The notes under the pieces were generated by a model that was not told the origin of the DNA, ran no database searches, and saw only the letters and a list, made by a program, of their open reading frames with translations. This document shows, piece after piece, positions 31,728 to 42,918 of a stretch of DNA of 64,000 bases. The position numbers were made by a program, and so were the translations under genes. The stretch spans positions 78,218,493 through 78,282,492 of the forward strand of contig NC_068359.1 of assembly GCF_020536995.1 (NCBI RefSeq), written 5' to 3'. The first letter of the stretch is position 1, and every line of letters starts with the position of its first letter. Origin of the DNA: Dreissena polymorpha. Taxonomy: Eukaryota > Mollusca > Bivalvia > Myida > Dreissenidae.

Positions 31728-32494
31728 AATGAAACTGGGCTATGGGAAAAATACGATTCTGAATTGGAGCATGCTTGCCATAAGAATCATGCCGTCATTC
31801 GGTTTCCATATGAAATTTTGAGGTTTCAAAATGTATTTTGCTTTTTATGCAATGGGTAAAACATTTATATGGTTCAGCCAACTTGTGCTATTGTGACAGC
31901 AAACCCTTACTCGTTTTCTGGTCTCTTGAAGATAGATACGCCGACATCGCCCGTGTCTAAGGGAAATGCGATTTTACCCCATGAGGTTTGTGAGCTAATA
32001 GTCGTCAATATATTGTTAACCATTTCCAAAGATGTTAGCTAAAAAAATATTACTTTAAGTAAATAGTTTTTATACTAATTCCTATCATAATTCTTAATTT
32101 TTTTCAGCTCAATTTAAAGTGATATTATGGGCATCTAACAGTTTATAGGTGTCTATCGCAACCGCTCTTTATTTTTGGTGTTTTCACTTCACATACGCTA
32201 ATATTTGTTAATGCAGCATCAACATACTAAAACAATATCCCGGAAAGAGAAAAATAATGCATTTGAATATCAACCGTACTTTCGTTTGACAACTGATCAT
32301 GCATGTACGATGTGATACTAAATTTAGTTTAGTGCAGATTCGTTCATACGACACAAAGACACAATTGTGTTTTACGGATCATTTCGGCTTACATGACTGG
32401 GTGGGTCACGTAAGATATCGAATATAAAATATATTTTTACAAACAACTGGTAGCAAGATGAGTTGCAAAAAATTGGTCAGTAACCACATTTTAA

Positions 32495-33001
32495 AGGGAT
32501 CTTTTCACGCTTTGGTAAATTGACAAAATTGAAAAAAGTTGTTTCAGATTCGCAAATTTTCGTTTTAGTTATGATATTTGTGAGGAAACAGTAATACTGA
32601 ACATTTACCATTGTCTAATATAGCCATTATATGCATCTTTTGACGATTTTAAAACCTAAAAATTATAAAGCGTTGCAACGCGAAACGATTGAATAATTTG
32701 GAGAGTTCTGTTTTTGTCGTTAAATTTTGTGAAACTACGAAGATTGCTTATATAAGGTATAAAATACGACACGTATGTACTCGGCGGAATAGCTCAGTAG
32801 GTTAAGGCGTTTTTACTTCAGGACTCTGGCAGGACTCCAGGGGTCACTGGTTCGAAACCTGGACCGGGCAATGTTCATTTCCTTTTTTAAATTTTATTCT
32901 TGATTTTTTACTGGAGCTGTTACGATAGAATGCTTACATTTATCGATATAAAGCATTTAATGAATAAGTTAAAAAATGCCAAAATCTGTGAAAAGGCCCC
33001 T
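32495..33001 (+). mobile_element. TTAA-type MITE with tRNA-like head (family A, copy 3)
   Basis: 507 bp nested in a family B MITE; TTAA duplicated at 32491-32494 and 33002-33005. Ends AGGGATCTTTTCACGC / GTGAAAAGGCCCCT. tRNA-like segment at 32781-32870 with near-consensus A box TAGCTCAGTAGG (32790-32801) and B box GGTTCGAAACC (32849-32859). Confidence 0.92.
32781..32870 (+). other. tRNA-like Pol III promoter segment within the MITE
   Basis: A box TAGCTCAGTAGG and B box GGTTCGAAACC about 47 bp apart, as in class-2-like tRNA genes. The cloverleaf arms are not convincing and it is embedded in a repeat, so I do not call a tRNA gene. Likely inherited from a tRNA or SINE. Confidence 0.75.
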
Positions 33002-33215
33002 TTAACTAACCCTTTTGCCCTGTAAATTCTTTTCAGCTCAATTCAACAGTGAAAAATGCCCATATCACTTTAACAGTGATAAATGCCCTATAATATCACT
33101 TTAAGTAAAAAATATCTGACGAATGACCTTCATGTCATCAATATAAGGTTAATATGAACTGGTTGATAAGAAAGCTCAGTATTATTATTCTTAAAACAAG
33201 TTTTATTATTTGCAG

Positions 33216-33686
33216 GAGGAAAGTAAAGTTTACTGTCCTGGTGGACGAGTCTACAAATATGGTCAATGTATATCAAAAATGAAATGGTACAACAACTACG
33301 CTGTCTCAGTTAAAGTAAAGCTAATCCCTTTACAGAAAGTTTCCAAACCGAACGATACAACTGTTATCCGCCTTCTTGGCATCTTAAACACGAAGCTGAG
33401 AAATATTTTTGACAATCAACTCTGTCTTTTTTATGTACAGACTATATATGTTTTAGCATTGTCTAATCAGGTAACAGGATCGAGCTGGTTTTGTTTAGAC
33501 GTTGATCTAAGGTTCAGCGTTTTATTAGTAATGGAAATATTTAGTGTTGAAACTGTATCGGCTTTGCACAAGTTGGAAAAACCTGATGGAGATGATCATG
33601 TTTATCGAGTGAACATTGTGGATGCGTTCGGTAATTATGACAATAATGTGTTTTTATTTAATACTCAACTTATGTGTGATCTTTAG
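33216..33686 (+). pseudogene. Receptor stalk segment
   Basis: Begins EESKVYCPGGRVYKYGQCIS after the TTTGCAG acceptor; membrane-proximal ectodomain. Ends at the in-frame TAG at 33684-33686, beyond which the same frame continues PDISCYPCNRVSYVLDLMDF. Confidence 0.8.
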
Positions 33687-33725
33687 CCCGATATCTCATG
33701 CTACCCATGTAATCGGGTTAGTTAT

Positions 33726-34385
33726 GTGTTGGATTTAATGGATTTTTTACCATGCCCTAGAATAACATTATTTCTAAATAGCACACATTGGAAACGAACA
33801 TACGATGGCGTATTTCATATAGGTATTACATTTGAAATCGATACGGACGAATACGTGCACTTTAATAATGGGGCTATATCGTTGTGCTATGATACATATC
33901 AGAAATACATGACTATCAGTTCAAGAGTGACATGGTCTAATGATCAATGGGTATCGCTGGTATGTATTGTTGTTTCACTTATATGCCTTATTTTATCACT
34001 GATGTCGTACGCTCTTCTTCCTACACTCAGATTTAATACGCCTGTGAAAAATGCTATGGCATTAGTTATAGCGCTTCTTACTGCACATGTTGTTTACATC
34101 GTTGGTAGTTTCGGACGACTCGAAGGTGATTCAACGCCATGCAAAGCAGGAGGTTTATTGTCTCACTTTTCATGGTTGATGGTCATCATGTGGATGAATG
34201 TCTGTACAACCCACATGTACCGGGTGTTCCGTAAAACACAAATAGTACCATCTGAAACACACTTAAAGGAATATTGCTTATATAATGTTTATGCCTTTAC
34301 GGTTTCAGCGACATGTGTTGGAATTAATAGATGTCAATACATATTAACAACAATATTGGTTACGGGTACAAAGTATGTCACATAA
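33726..34385 (+). pseudogene. Receptor TM1-TM4 segment
   Basis: Stalk end and four membrane segments. After TM4 the frame is lost; the continuation with NNIGYGYKVCHI and TM5-TM7 is in the frame of 34331-34726. Confidence 0.85.
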
Positions 34386-34726
34386 ACTTACAAGAAAATG
34401 TAATTTATACATTTCTGATCCCTGTTTGCCTAGTAATCGTTTCGAATTTTGCAACGTTCATCCACGTTGTCATCCGTATCAGAAATTCTAAAATTGAAAG
34501 AAATGTGCAAAATGACCGAAATGAGCTTCTCATTTTTGTCAAACTATCAACAATTACAGGAATGACTTGGATATCTGGTATCATATATAGTTTCACCGAG
34601 TATATAATTTTCTTTTATTTATTCATTGTTCTTAACGCATCACAATGCGTGTTTTTATTTTTTTGCCTTCATTGTTTACAAGCGGGTCTTATGAATGATA
34701 TTAGAACACCTAAAAGCCGACCGTAG
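34331..34726 (+). pseudogene. Receptor TM5-TM7 segment
   Basis: Three membrane segments with the typical TM6 GMTWISGIIY. Stops shortly after TM7 (RTPKSRP) inside the first 61-bp repeat, so the cytoplasmic tail is short. Confidence 0.85.
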
Positions 34727-34879
34727 AGACTGATTATTGTTCATCAAGGACTCCATTGATATTAGAACTCCTAAGAGCCGACCGTAGAGACTGATTATTG
34801 TTCATCAAGGACTCCATTAATATTAGAACTCCTAAGAGCCGACCGTAGAGACTGATTATTGTTCATCGAGGACTACATT
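34697..34879 (+). repeat. 61-bp tandem triplicate
   Basis: Three units (34697-34757, 34758-34818, 34819-34879) differing by a few bases. The first covers the last codons of the receptor, so stop codon and start of 3' UTR are triplicated. Confidence 0.97.
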
Positions 34880-37340
34880 TTCAAAACTCGTTTCCGCTTG
34901 ACAATACGCCGTATAATCAACTGTAAATGTTTTCCATTTATGTGAAGTGTTTTGGGAAATAAATGTGTACATTAGATGTTAGAAAGCACAATAAAACAAT
35001 ATATAGATATAGATTTTAGACAAAGATCGTGGTTATATGAAAAAGTATATGATTTTAACTGTATTTTAAACGATACGTTTCGTAACGCGATAATGGTGTG
35101 CTATGTTATTTGATGATCGTATTTACAGTCTGAAAATCAGTTCTTTTAAATGCATTATTGTATCATGCTGCAGTGCGGTTAACCTGGTTTTAATCGTTTC
35201 TATGGTGTTGTTGTTGTTTTCATGTCATTATGGCGTCTGTGGATAGTTCGTATATTGAATTTTTCATGTTAAAATTGATGTTGTATTGTTTTTAAATCAT
35301 TTTTCTCTTTGTTGCTTCACTCATCGTTAACAATTTCATTCTTATAATTGTCTTATACTAATTGCCTGTGAACATTATGTTGTGGACCGTACTTAAACGT
35401 TTTGTGTTTAAATTTATATATCAAAACTTATTTCACGATCAACACATTGAGTAAGTTACTGTTATTATGGGACATACGTTTCTTAAGAGCCATTAAAATC
35501 ATGTTCAAACAAGCTGATCTTTTTTGTTAATACTTAATTTTTAACAGATTTTAGATTTGATTTTAATCGAATAATCGAATGTCTATCAATATCTTAAAAT
35601 ACGACAACTAAAAACAAAATTTAATCGAGTATCGTATAAGCGGTATTTCATGATCACATAGTTACCTTTACTTCATATTGTTTCGTTTACAAAAACAAAC
35701 ATGATACTTTGTGCATTTGTATAAAATGGTACTTTGAAATAGAGATTTGCAGATATAATTATATACCCAAATTTTAAAGCATATGTAAACTATTTACGCA
35801 AATACTGTTGAACACGAATATCACTTCTTTCTAACTTGCCCAGCGTATAACGATCTACGAAATAAATTTGTAATCGATCAAATTGGCCAATTTAAGTGAA
35901 ATTTCAATATATAATGTCTTGTAAAAATGTAAAAGTAATTTACAATATAGCCAGATTCATCGCTGATGCCATAAAGCTCGGTAAGGAAAATCTTCAAGTA
36001 TTTGCTGTTTCTTAAATAAATATATCGAAACCCTCAATATATTTTAAGCATACTACTTATCTGGTCTTATCGCTTTGTCGTAAACACATGCACGTTTGCA
36101 CATGATATTTTAACACTTTTCATTACAGTTTATGTTTATTAATATGATTGTATTTGTATTGTAATTTTGCACTTTGACTATGTTCTGTTAACTTGTATGT
36201 AGATGGTCAATGTCGTCTTGCCGATGTTCCAATACAAACATTTAGTTGAATTGCTTATCTATAACATTTTGTTTCCAGATTAATTACAATGTTATTGGGT
36301 TATTGTTAAACAACACATGTGTGTTCTCTGATTCTGTTGTGTGTATACTTTTATAAATGTTATGCTGAATTGTATAGAAAATTAGTTGATTGCCTAATCT
36401 ACAGATCGACATGAGGACGATATATCTGGATTTTTATTATTTTTGTGTGTCGTGTTTTTTAGTGTTTTTTTAACTACATAGCTTTAGTCTTAGTAAAATA
36501 TTGATTTATATAGATATAAAAATTATGAAGTTTGCCATTATTGTGGAAATAAACTCTTAAAAAGCACACCAATCAATTTATACTTCGCTCCATTATCGTT
36601 TCTTGCTTAACGCCTTTACTTAGAGAGTGTTGGCATCCTGAAGATTACATAAAGAGTAAATCTTACACAACATGTTATAATGTTATACTAAAAAAAATTT
36701 CAATTTCATCCTTTTAACGCTTGTTACAAAATGTAGACATAAGTTTATTAAAAAAAAATGTATTCATAATTTATATGAAATTTTACTAATGCATAACAGC
36801 CATGCACTTGTAGATAGGGGTTGAATGTATCATTGGTATCGTTTAAACGTTGTATATGCGAAGAATCTATTCAGTTAAAACATAGTATCATCAATAATAG
36901 ACGACCATCATACTGCGGTTACATATTCATGTGGATGAATTCCACGAAATGAAGAAGTAGTTTTTCAAAACATATTTGTGAATACTTCTACTAAAACATG
37001 TAGCACTTTAACTAACATTATTGTAGGTGTAACTTCCATAAGACATTAACGATAAGAGAAACTATTCTCAAAACATTATCCTTTCTAGTTATTATATGTG
37101 CAGACATATTTGCTATTCTACTAAGAAAAAGTAAGAAAATAAAAGGCATTACGATGTAAGACATAGAATATAAAATATCTAAATTTGCAAATGGTACATC
37201 CCTACCTCTTGACGGGTCAGAATCATCTCTTAACAAATTTTCAAGATATTCTGGACTTAACATTAACTATGAAAAAAACGTACATAAAGAAAATAGTAAA
37301 CAGTCACAAAGAAGAAAAACATATTTATTAAATATTAGTC
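34880..37340. other. No gene recognised
   Basis: AT-rich. A minus-strand frame at 37018-37263 has a hydrophobic stretch but no family or splice support. Confidence 0.5.
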
Positions 37341-37910
37341 CAAAAACATGATATTCCAGCTTGTCAAACCGAATGGAATTCAGAATGTTTTAATATTGAC
37401 TGGAAAAACACACATGAACTCGTTTTCAACATAACTAAAGACACACATATTAGAGTGGTTTCAGTGCAGAATAGTCGACAGAATTAAAGGAACAAAATGT
37501 TCAAAATTAGAATTGCTGCCCGTAATATATGTACGCTTTGTTATAATGGAGTAGAAAATATTGGACACTTGTTCTGGCACTGTCCATATTCCCAATAAAT
37601 TGTTAAATTTGTTGTTGAGACTATTCATAGAAGAAGACCAAGCTCAACTATTGATACAGCATGTCAAGATTTTGGACTCACGACCCCAACAATTAATGAT
37701 TTAAACATTGTGTGTCTAGAAAGTAATCGGTATATTTTTTATTGTAAGAAGAAAAACACAAACCCCTCAACTTTTGGACTTGTAAATAGTACGAAGCACA
37801 ACTTCGAAATATATTTAAACAACACTTAAAACAGATGATGAATTAAGAGAATGGTTCCTTATACAAATATTTTTGAAGACAACTTTCATAATGACAACTC
37901 GCACAATAAA
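37340..37910 (+). mobile_element. L1/Tx1-type LINE 3' fragment
   Basis: 5'-truncated C-terminal part: CQTEWNSECFNIDWKN, RIKGTKCSKL, ICTLCYNGVENIGHLFWHCP (the zinc-knuckle-like C..C..H..C), then FYCKKKNTNPSTF. Stops and frameshifts interrupt it. Confidence 0.75.
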
Positions 37911-38955
37911 TAAAACATGATTTAGATACAATAAATATTGTTATATCACTGAATATTTAGTGAAGTCTGCACTTTTAATATATTTTACATTATGCAATTC
38001 AGCACTTAAATTACCTTTCGAAAGTTTAATATATAATTGACAAAATATATACATACCTACAACAAAAGTCTTATACTATGTATAAGAAAATTAGTTGGTA
38101 TAGTGCTAGAAATATTAAACCATATAAATTGTAAAATGTATGTTTCATAACTTCATGTATGCTCTCCTCAAATACCTGTACTTAAATATTCTGTAAATAA
38201 CATGCTTGTATGTAGGTATGTTGTATATTACAGAAAGATTAGTTTATTTACCCCTATAGTATATGTTCTTAAAATACTTTTGATAATATATGCTTGTATG
38301 CATGTATGTATGTCTCTAATAATATCTTACGAAGAAAATAAAAAAAACGTGTTTAATAAATAAATAAATTAATTAATACCACCGTTTTGATGTTGTACAC
38401 TTTCAAGTAAAATGATTGATAAATGTCCAATAGGCAATGTTTAATTAATATTTTAAATATCACTTTGATACGTAATAAAATGTGGGATTTTGGAACCTGC
38501 TCGGAATAATAAAAAAACACGTATAATCATTCGAAATCCCAATTATAAAGCGATATTTAATGTCAAATACGTTTAGAAAAATGTTTCGTTAGTATTTTCT
38601 TAAGGAACATGGGTAAATACCAGCGTACGGGTATTAATGTATTACTGGTACCACCATTACACGTAGTAACAGGTTAGATTTCGGTTAGCGCGCAAGGGTT
38701 TGAAAGCGTGTTTTAAGTACCGAAATACCCGTAATAGATAGTTAATGTTCTTATAAACTTTTTTTTCACTTGCATAATAAATATATGACACAAAACCATT
38801 TTACCAGAGTTATAGGGGATGTAACTAGTCCATAAAGCATGCTGAATATCGCGTGCCACTTTGGTGTTAGATTTTCTAGATTTTCTAACCGCTAAGCCAT
38901 GTCACTTAGTGAGCGAAGTGATCATAGTCCAGGCGAATATGTCAATTTAGCCGCG

Positions 38956-39163
38956 CTCTGGGAATACCGGGCTAATTACATGTGCGTAGCGTAATGTCGT
39001 TCCAGATTAGCATTTGCAGTCTGCACCGGACAACCAGCGACCATACCTTTCGCCAACCCGTGATTTTCTTCAAGAAGAGACTTCTTTTAAACAAACAGCT
39101 TATCTTATACAAAACTTGTATAAATATGAATAAATACATGCATAAAGTCCGGTGTTCCCAGAG
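38956..39163. mobile_element. MITE with CTCTGGGAA ends
   Basis: About 208 bp with inverted ends (CTCTGGGAATACCGG / CCGGTGTTCCCAGAG) and internal GAAGAGACTTCTTTTAAAC. Similar in plan to 58638-58845. The target duplication is not clear. Confidence 0.65.
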
Positions 39164-39641
39164 TGAGGCTCGGATGTTTACTGAATACTTGCTATGGACA
39201 CATATTCCAAACAAGTATCCTCCAGGGCCCGAACATCGTCAGTGTCCGAACATCGTCCTGTTTTCTAAGCTCGCGATTTAATCATGTGATTTTGTGCAGT
39301 GACGTCACATACACTACGGTTTGTTGACACTCAGTGCAACTCAAATGCAAACACGAAAAAATGCGTAAAACAGGTAATACATGTATTTAAGCCCATTAAA
39401 CACTCAGTAAATACCTTTTTTGGTATATTTCCATTGATATGTAAACAGTTTATATCCATTTTAATATGTAAAACACCGTGGGAAAATATCGTCTGTGCCT
39501 TGTGTAAACATGTCAATCGATGTCTTACAACTTCAGGTATGAAAAAAGGCCAAACATAATCTTGTGATTGGTTTACGTCCTTTTAGAAAGAAACGAAAAT
39601 CCTTCTAAATTTTGTCATGTTTTTTTCTCTCTATTTTTAAG

Positions 39642-41410
39642 CAAAATCCAAGACCAGTATTCAACCAAGACCCACAGAAAAGGAGACAGTACAACCCAGA
39701 GTCCCTTTTCAATGCTTATACATATGTCGTTGAACACAAGTTTCTTGTAAAAAAAGCTGCACAGATGTTTAATGTTCCTGTAATGACATTTCGGGACAGA
39801 GTGTTGGGTAGGGTCAAACCACTGGTAGTCCTGCTTTGTTTGATCACACACAAGAACAAAAGCTTGTCGATGACATTAAGAGGATGGCTGACTATGGCTA
39901 TGGGACACCCGCCAGGAATGCTGTGACATAGCAACATACTTTGCAATTGAACTCGGTATTCGACAGAAACGCCAACCACTAACATTAAAATGGTTTCGGG
40001 GTTTCATCAAGCCTTGGCCAGTTTGAAAGTCCAGAAGCCTCGTGCTCTTGAACTAGCAACGGCTAAATGTACGTCAAAAGAAAAGGTGGCCGAGTACATG
40101 TCCAACTTGAAAGCTGTCCTTGAAGATAATGACCTCATGGATAAGCCACATTTAATATTTAATGTTGATGAGAAGGGTATCACCATTGACCATAGGTTAC
40201 CCTACGTCGTTGCTAGTGCTGACACTCGACCATCTGCAGTGACCTCTGGTAAAGGTCAGACAGTAACCATCCTTGGCTGTGGCAGTGCAAGTGGTATGCA
40301 GATACCGCCCTTCTTTATATTTCAAGGCAAGCGCATGAACCCTGACCTTTTACACGAAGCGTCGGCTGGAGCCAATGGGACTGTAAGCGAGTCTGGATGG
40401 TCAAATTCCCTAGTTTTCCGCCAATATCTTGAAGACCATTTTTGCAAATTTATTCCGTCAACTGAAAATCAGAAAGTTTTACTTCTATTAGATGGACATA
40501 AATCACATGTTTCAGTCACTCTGTCTGAATGGGCTCTGTCTAAGGGCATCAAATTATTTGTTTTGCCTGCAAACACTAGTCATGCTCTTCAAACTCTGGA
40601 TGTCTCTTGTTACGGGCCCTTCGAACGCATATACAATAATCACTGTCATAAGCTGATCAGACGAACAGGTGGAAGACGAACAGGTGGAGCTATAACAAGG
40701 TACAACATATGTGAGGTTGCTTGTAAAGTGTACATTAAATCCTTGTCATTCGAAAATCTACAATCTGGCTTCAAGCGCACAGGGGTATTTCCATTTGACC
40801 CTTCCATAATTCCACAGTACTTGTTGCTACCAGCAGAAGTTTTTCATGTGAATGACAATGAAATTTCCAGTAGCCAGTCCACAGTTGAAGGCGATGAACA
40901 GCTTGATCTGCTGGATACCACAGAGATGGAACTTAAAAAAAGAAAAAGTACATGAAACTAACACACACAATTAAGGAACACAATGAGCAAAGTGGTTTCT
41001 GGTAAAGCCTTGTGTGGAGATGTCGTCAATCAAATAATAATTCATGAATTAAAACAAAAAACTACTCCCAAAACAAATAGAATAACACATCAAATAAAGA
41101 AAATGTAAAACCTACCGGTGTAAGTTATCATCACATTTGCCAACCAGGTCCATCAATTAACAACATGTCTGACAGTGAAGTCTCTTCTGATGAAAGTTAT
41201 GATGAAAATGACCTCTGCTGTGTGTGTAAGCGACACACAGCCAATAGAGCTAGCCCGAAGTGTGAGCTTGGCCTTTGTCAAATGGGTCCAATGTGATGGA
41301 ATAAAAATGGGCATGCCCTGTAAACACTAGTCACATTTAGGCTACTGTACTTCCCAAAACGTTATCATAAAAGATGTAAAATTTTACTGCACACACTGTA
41401 AGGAAAGAAT
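39642..41410 (+). pseudogene. pogo-like transposase (HTH + DDE), frameshifted
   Basis: Order of parts: pipsqueak-type helix-turn-helix at 39672-39815 (QYNPESLFNAYTYVVEHKFL, KKAAQMFNVPVMTFRDRV), a middle part with frame changes near 39822, 39925 and 40018, then the DDE domain at 39990-40955 with aspartates in FNVDEKG (residue 60), LLLLDGH (168) and LQTLDV (204), the D/D35D spacing of the pogo family. A following frame from about 41200 has DLCCVCKRHTA, the start of the PHD-like zinc finger found at the C-terminus of related transposases, itself cut by a stop. It would cut and paste the element. As written it cannot make the whole protein. Confidence 0.9.
39990..40955 (+). pseudogene. Transposase DDE domain, longest open frame
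   Basis: 321 codons. All three catalytic Asp are present and the fold motifs (PPFFIFQGK, LPANTSHALQTLD, GFKRTGVFPFDP) are intact. The Met at 39990 is not the family's start; the natural frame comes in from WFRGFIK just upstream. Confidence 0.88.
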
Positions 41411-42389
41411 AACTCATTAACTCATATGTTTGTTTTTGTGTTACATGTTTTAAATGTTAGGTTTAAAGTTGAAATATTTGACATTTGTACTCAATAAACA
41501 CATATTATTTTATAGTGTGGCCTAAACTACTTGTGGTAAGCTCCTTTGAAATTGGATTGGCCCGTTCAAGTCATGTGACGATGTTTAGACTCTGCAAATG
41601 GCGGACATTTTGATTCATATGAGGGTGTTTCTACGCAGATAATGGGCATGTGTGCATGGATTTCGATCAAATAAACTTTAGATATATAAGCTAAGAAGGG
41701 ATTTTTACCCAGGTAAGTGTACTTTTGTACAAATTGTCTTTATTTATACAAGATATTACTTGACCTAATTCTTAAGGTGACGATGTTTGGGCCCTGGAGG
41801 ATAAGTTTTCTTACAATCAAAGCATATCCTGATTATTTGTTATAAAGTTCCAACAATTTGCAAACACATTTTTTTAATAAGCATGGTAGTTTTGTATAAT
41901 CCGGAGAGTAGGTTTACTTAGTTAAGAGTTTCAAAGTAATTATTGTCTATTTTCATATAAACCTGTATGATATCCAAATGTGTGTTTGTGATTTTTTCTT
42001 ATACAAACGCTGCAGTCTTACTCGTAGGTATCTGACACGAACTTTTTAGAAATATCTTAAGTTTGTGTTGACAGGCTAAGCTTAAGCTTGCATTTTTCGC
42101 ATTACAATAACGTGCCAATACATTTAATGGTACAACAAAATATTCGTTTAACATAATGATTTTTTTCAAAGTAATTTGAGTCGATGAAATAAGTGGCCTA
42201 AGCCTCTTATATTAAAACCAGGTTAAGAAATCGGGAAAAGCTATTCCTCAGAGAGTGGTATGTTTCGCATATCGTGAGAAATGTGCACTACCGCAATTGA
42301 CTCAACATCAATTTAAGTAACGAGAAATCATTACAATTTCAAATATATGTGGGATTTGAAATATTGCGTAATATCATATTAATGGACAA

Positions 42390-42820
<431 letters not shown>

Positions 42821-42918
42821 TCAGTTTGAGTGCATGACATCATCTATCCAGTCATTGAAGTGGTTAACGCGCGTGTAGATCCGTTATTGAAGCACGCCAG
42901 TGGACCGCCCGAGTCGCC
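42821..42918 (-). CDS. Gene 1 last exon, with 64-nt deletion
   Basis: Starts [13 protein letters not shown] with the catalytic Ser, then loses frame and stops at 42844-42846. The lost frame still shows [20 protein letters not shown] up to the old TGA at 42821-42823. Against gene 2 (162 nt) the exon has 98 nt. Confidence 0.88.

Larger units (their letters stand above)
32118..33100. mobile_element. TTAA-type MITE, family B, copy 2, interrupted by family A
   Basis: Inverted ends as in 24229-24671; TTAA at 32114-32117 and 33101-33104. The right end is doubled (a first end at about 33069, then a second at 33100). Lies in the receptor intron. Confidence 0.88.
31014..34729 (+). pseudogene. Methuselah-like (secretin-type) G-protein-coupled receptor pseudogene
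   Basis: Two exons, about 31014-31985 and 33216-34729, joined at phase 0 (donor GAG|GTTTGT, acceptor TTTGCAG). Exon 1: ATG at 31014, a hydrophobic leader (ISVLASVMLHLFC) and a Cys-rich ectodomain (CCDYCFCEQPC, CCPDF, YYRNKHCALCY, then FQNVFCFLCNG), the pattern of methuselah-like receptors. Exon 2 has a GAIN-less stalk and seven membrane segments: VSLVCIVVSLICLILSL (TM1), AMALVIALLTAHVVYIVG (TM2), LSHFSWLMVIMWMNVC (TM3), LYNVYAFTVSATCVG (TM4), VIYTFLIPVCLVIVSNF (TM5), FVKLSTITGMTWISG (TM6), YLFIVLNASQCVFLFF (TM7). Defects in the host frame: stops at 31068, 31725, 31857 and 33684, and a frameshift between about 34310 and 34345 in extracellular loop 2. So it is probably dead, though fairly young since the whole plan remains. 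Its intron carries two nested MITEs. Confidence 0.88.
39218..41801 (+). mobile_element. pogo/Tigger-like DNA transposon, both ends present
   Basis: 2584 bp. Inverted ends of 24 bp (TCCTCCAGGGCCCGAACATC.. against its complement at 41778-41801, one mismatch), flanked by TA on both sides (39216-39217, 41802-41803) as expected for the Tc1/mariner/pogo group. CGAACATCGTC recurs just inside the left end and a related ATGTGACGATGTTTAGAC inside the right. Contains one transposase gene with frameshifts. Confidence 0.92.

Noticed and set aside
32781-32870. Functional tRNA gene
   Set aside because: Good A and B boxes but no proper cloverleaf, and the segment is shared by three copies of a repeat.
37018-37263. 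Small membrane protein on the minus strand
   Set aside because: One hydrophobic run in AT-rich DNA, no homolog known to me, no splice or start context.
39299-39559. First exon of the transposase upstream of 39642
   Set aside because: A start and donor (ATGCGTAAAACAG|GTAATA) exist but the phase does not fit the HTH frame.
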